Assembly (NCBI RefSeq): GCF_001458295.1
Contig: NZ_CYUD01000010.1
Location: forward strand, 124,001 to 188,000
Length of the DNA: 64,000 nt
From: Ruegeria denitrificans
Lineage (GTDB): Bacteria > Pseudomonadota > Alphaproteobacteria > Rhodobacterales > Rhodobacteraceae
Reading direction: 5' to 3'
Numbering within the stretch: the first letter of the stretch is position 1; the number at the start of each line of letters is the position of its first letter. Position numbers and translations under genes: made by a program. Under the pieces are notes generated by a model. It saw only the letters and a list, made by a program, of their open reading frames with translations. It searched no databases and was not told the origin of the DNA. Positions 62,556 to 64,000 of the stretch are shown in pieces.

Positions 62556-62924
62556 GGCGGTGGAGACCGTCCAGAGGGAAAATGGCCTCCTTGGTAAAGG
62601 CCTATTTACAGAAAAGAAGTTAAGCGGACATTCACAATTGAGCTTTGCAGGTTCTGAAATGCGCAACATCGCTGCGGCTCATCGGTTTTCGTTGATAGTG
62701 CCGGTTTGATCCCGGAAGTTGCCTTTGGGCTTGAACGAAAAGGGCGCTATGTATGAGCGCTCGTGATATGTCGATTAGCGGCAGGATTTGAGAAGTTCTA
62801 GACACTAAGGCGGCCATTTCTATAGTCGGCGTCTGGACCCAAACGAGCCCACGGTGCCGATGTACATCCCGCGATGTTTAAGGCACACTCATGTCTATAT
62901 GCTTCAGAGATGCGAACATCGCAA

Positions 62925-64000
62925 ATGATCGACGCAAAACCTCAGCGCCGCCTTGCCGCCATTCTCGCTGCTGACGTGGTGGGCCATTCAAGACTCATGG
63001 GCAAGGATGAAGAAGGCACTCTCGCTGCACTGACATCTCATCATGTAGACCTCATCGAACCTTGCATCGCAGAGCATCAGGGCCGTCTAGTGAAGACCAC
63101 TGGTGATGGTTTGTTAGTCGAGTTCGCGAGTGTCGTGGATGCAGTGCGGTGCGCAGTGGCGGTTCAGGAAGGCATGCGACCCCGAAACGCCGAAATGCCC
63201 GAGGACAAGCAGATTCTGTTTTGAATTGGCATCAATCTCGGCGACGTGATCGCGCAAGATGACGACGTCTTCGGCGACGGTGTGAACGTCGCGGCACGAC
63301 TGGAGGGTTTGGCCGATCCCGGCGGAGTCTGCATTTCGCGAGCGGCTCGCGATCAGGTGCGCGACAAGTTTGACTATCCTCTGCAGGACCTGGGCGAGGT
63401 CGAGGTCAAAAACATCTCTCGGCCTGTTTGGGTGTTCAAGGTGCTTTTAGACGGTAGCCCTCCGGCAGCAATCAGCCGTCCTAGTCGAAAGTTGCTTGGG
63501 CGCGCATCAGCCGCCCTTGTAATTATCGGTCTACTCATTGGCGGTAGTCTATTGTGGTGGCATCAAGCCGGGCCGACCGATCCAGCCGACGCAATGTTGG
63601 CGTTGTCCGACAAACCATCAATCGCTGTCCTTCCCTTTGACAATCTGTCTGCTGACGCGGAGCAGGAGTATTTCTCTGACGGTGTTACAGAGGACATCAT
63701 TACCGATCTGTCAAAAATATCCGGGCTTTTCGTAATCGCACCGAATTCGGCCTTCACCTATAAAGGACAGGCAATGAATGTTCGTCAGGTCGCCGCGGAT
63801 CTGGGTGTGCGCTATGTGCTTCAGGGCAGCGTCAGGCGGACCGACGAAAAGATTCGGATCACAACACAGCTCATAGACGCGGCCACCGAAGAGCACCTTT
63901 GGGCCGAGCGCTATGATCGCGACGTCACAGACGTGTTCGCGGTTCAATCCGAGGTCGCGCGGCAGGTGGCAAGAGCCCTGTCGGTAACGCTGAAAGCCAA
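62925..64000 (+). pseudogene. Class III adenylate cyclase with periplasmic/TolB-like extension, interrupted by in-frame TGA
   Basis: From ATG 62925 (MIDAKPQRRLAAILAADVVG) the cyclase domain shows metal Asp17 and VKTTGDGLLVEF. At 63222-63224 there is a TGA where related proteins read an Arg codon (CGA). The same frame continues with IGINLGDVIAQ, FGDGVNVAARLEG, a membrane helix (LVIIGLLIGGSLLWW), then KPSIAVLPFDNLS and LGVRYVLQGSVRR to the window edge. Only one base separates it from an intact gene, so it is a recent nonsense mutant or a sequencing artefact. Confidence 0.75.

Noticed and set aside
63222-63224. TGA as a selenocysteine codon
   Set aside because: Class III cyclases do not use selenocysteine; the position fits Arg (CGA to TGA) and no hairpin typical of a bacterial SECIS is evident after it.

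Overview
The window reads as a chromosomal segment of a marine alphaproteobacterium of the Rhodobacteraceae (Roseobacter group). The inference rests on gene content: an L-malyl-CoA/beta-methylmalyl-CoA lyase of the ethylmalonyl-CoA type, a DgcN/DgcA D-glutamate pathway, FYDLN-acid and DUF1244 proteins typical of alphaproteobacteria, two Lrp-type regulators, a polyamine-type ABC importer, and tRNA genes with alphaproteobacterial sequence. No species is assigned.

Layout. 1-15.7 kb is core-like and GC-rich. It holds an AGCS amino-acid symporter with a Usp protein, pyruvate kinase, an N-formylglutamate amidohydrolase-type enzyme, a three-gene D-amino-acid/D-glutamate operon (dgcN-dgcA-aminotransferase), mcl1, a LysE exporter with its divergent Lrp regulator, accA, a lytic transglycosylase lipoprotein, a GntR regulator, a YgjP-type metallopeptidase and tRNA-Ala(GGC). 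15.8-17.5 kb, just behind that tRNA, is a decayed mobile-element scar (HNH nuclease remnant, frameshifted DUF5681 gene). 17.5-25.1 kb is a catabolic block: a polyamine-type ABC transporter, a LuxR regulator, an M20 amidohydrolase and a class III aminotransferase. 25.2-34.9 kb holds small regulator-plus-effector modules: a DUF2652-SRPBCC fusion, a SnoaL-like protein with TetR, an AraC-controlled esterase-HlyD-MFS-small membrane protein operon, and a LysR/SDR pair.

34.9-38.1 kb is lower in GC. It begins with a broken second DUF2652 gene and a broken integrase, and then carries a five-gene copper/cytochrome cassette (His-rich secreted protein, cytochrome c, CopC, CopD, cytochrome c). 38.3-46.9 kb carries LysR with a fatty-acid hydroxylase, then LysR, a Rieske oxygenase, a 79-aa protein, a Baeyer-Villiger-type monooxygenase and an alpha/beta hydrolase, which together suggest stepwise oxygenation and ester cleavage of an unidentified substrate. 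tRNA-Met follows at 46.9 kb. Behind it lies a 4.5-kb region of orphan genes and a ParB-like fragment on the minus strand.

51.5-64 kb is signalling-rich. It has a membrane adenylate cyclase, an autotransporter beta-barrel without a passenger, two small secreted proteins flanking an AraC regulator, a CheY-like receiver, a receiver-cyclase fusion translationally adjacent to a hybrid histidine kinase, a 22-codon ORF with a perfect Shine-Dalgarno sequence upstream of that kinase, a relic of a 3-hydroxyisobutyrate dehydrogenase-like gene, and a third class III cyclase gene interrupted by an in-frame TGA. I see no CRISPR array, intact transposase, rRNA or replication origin.
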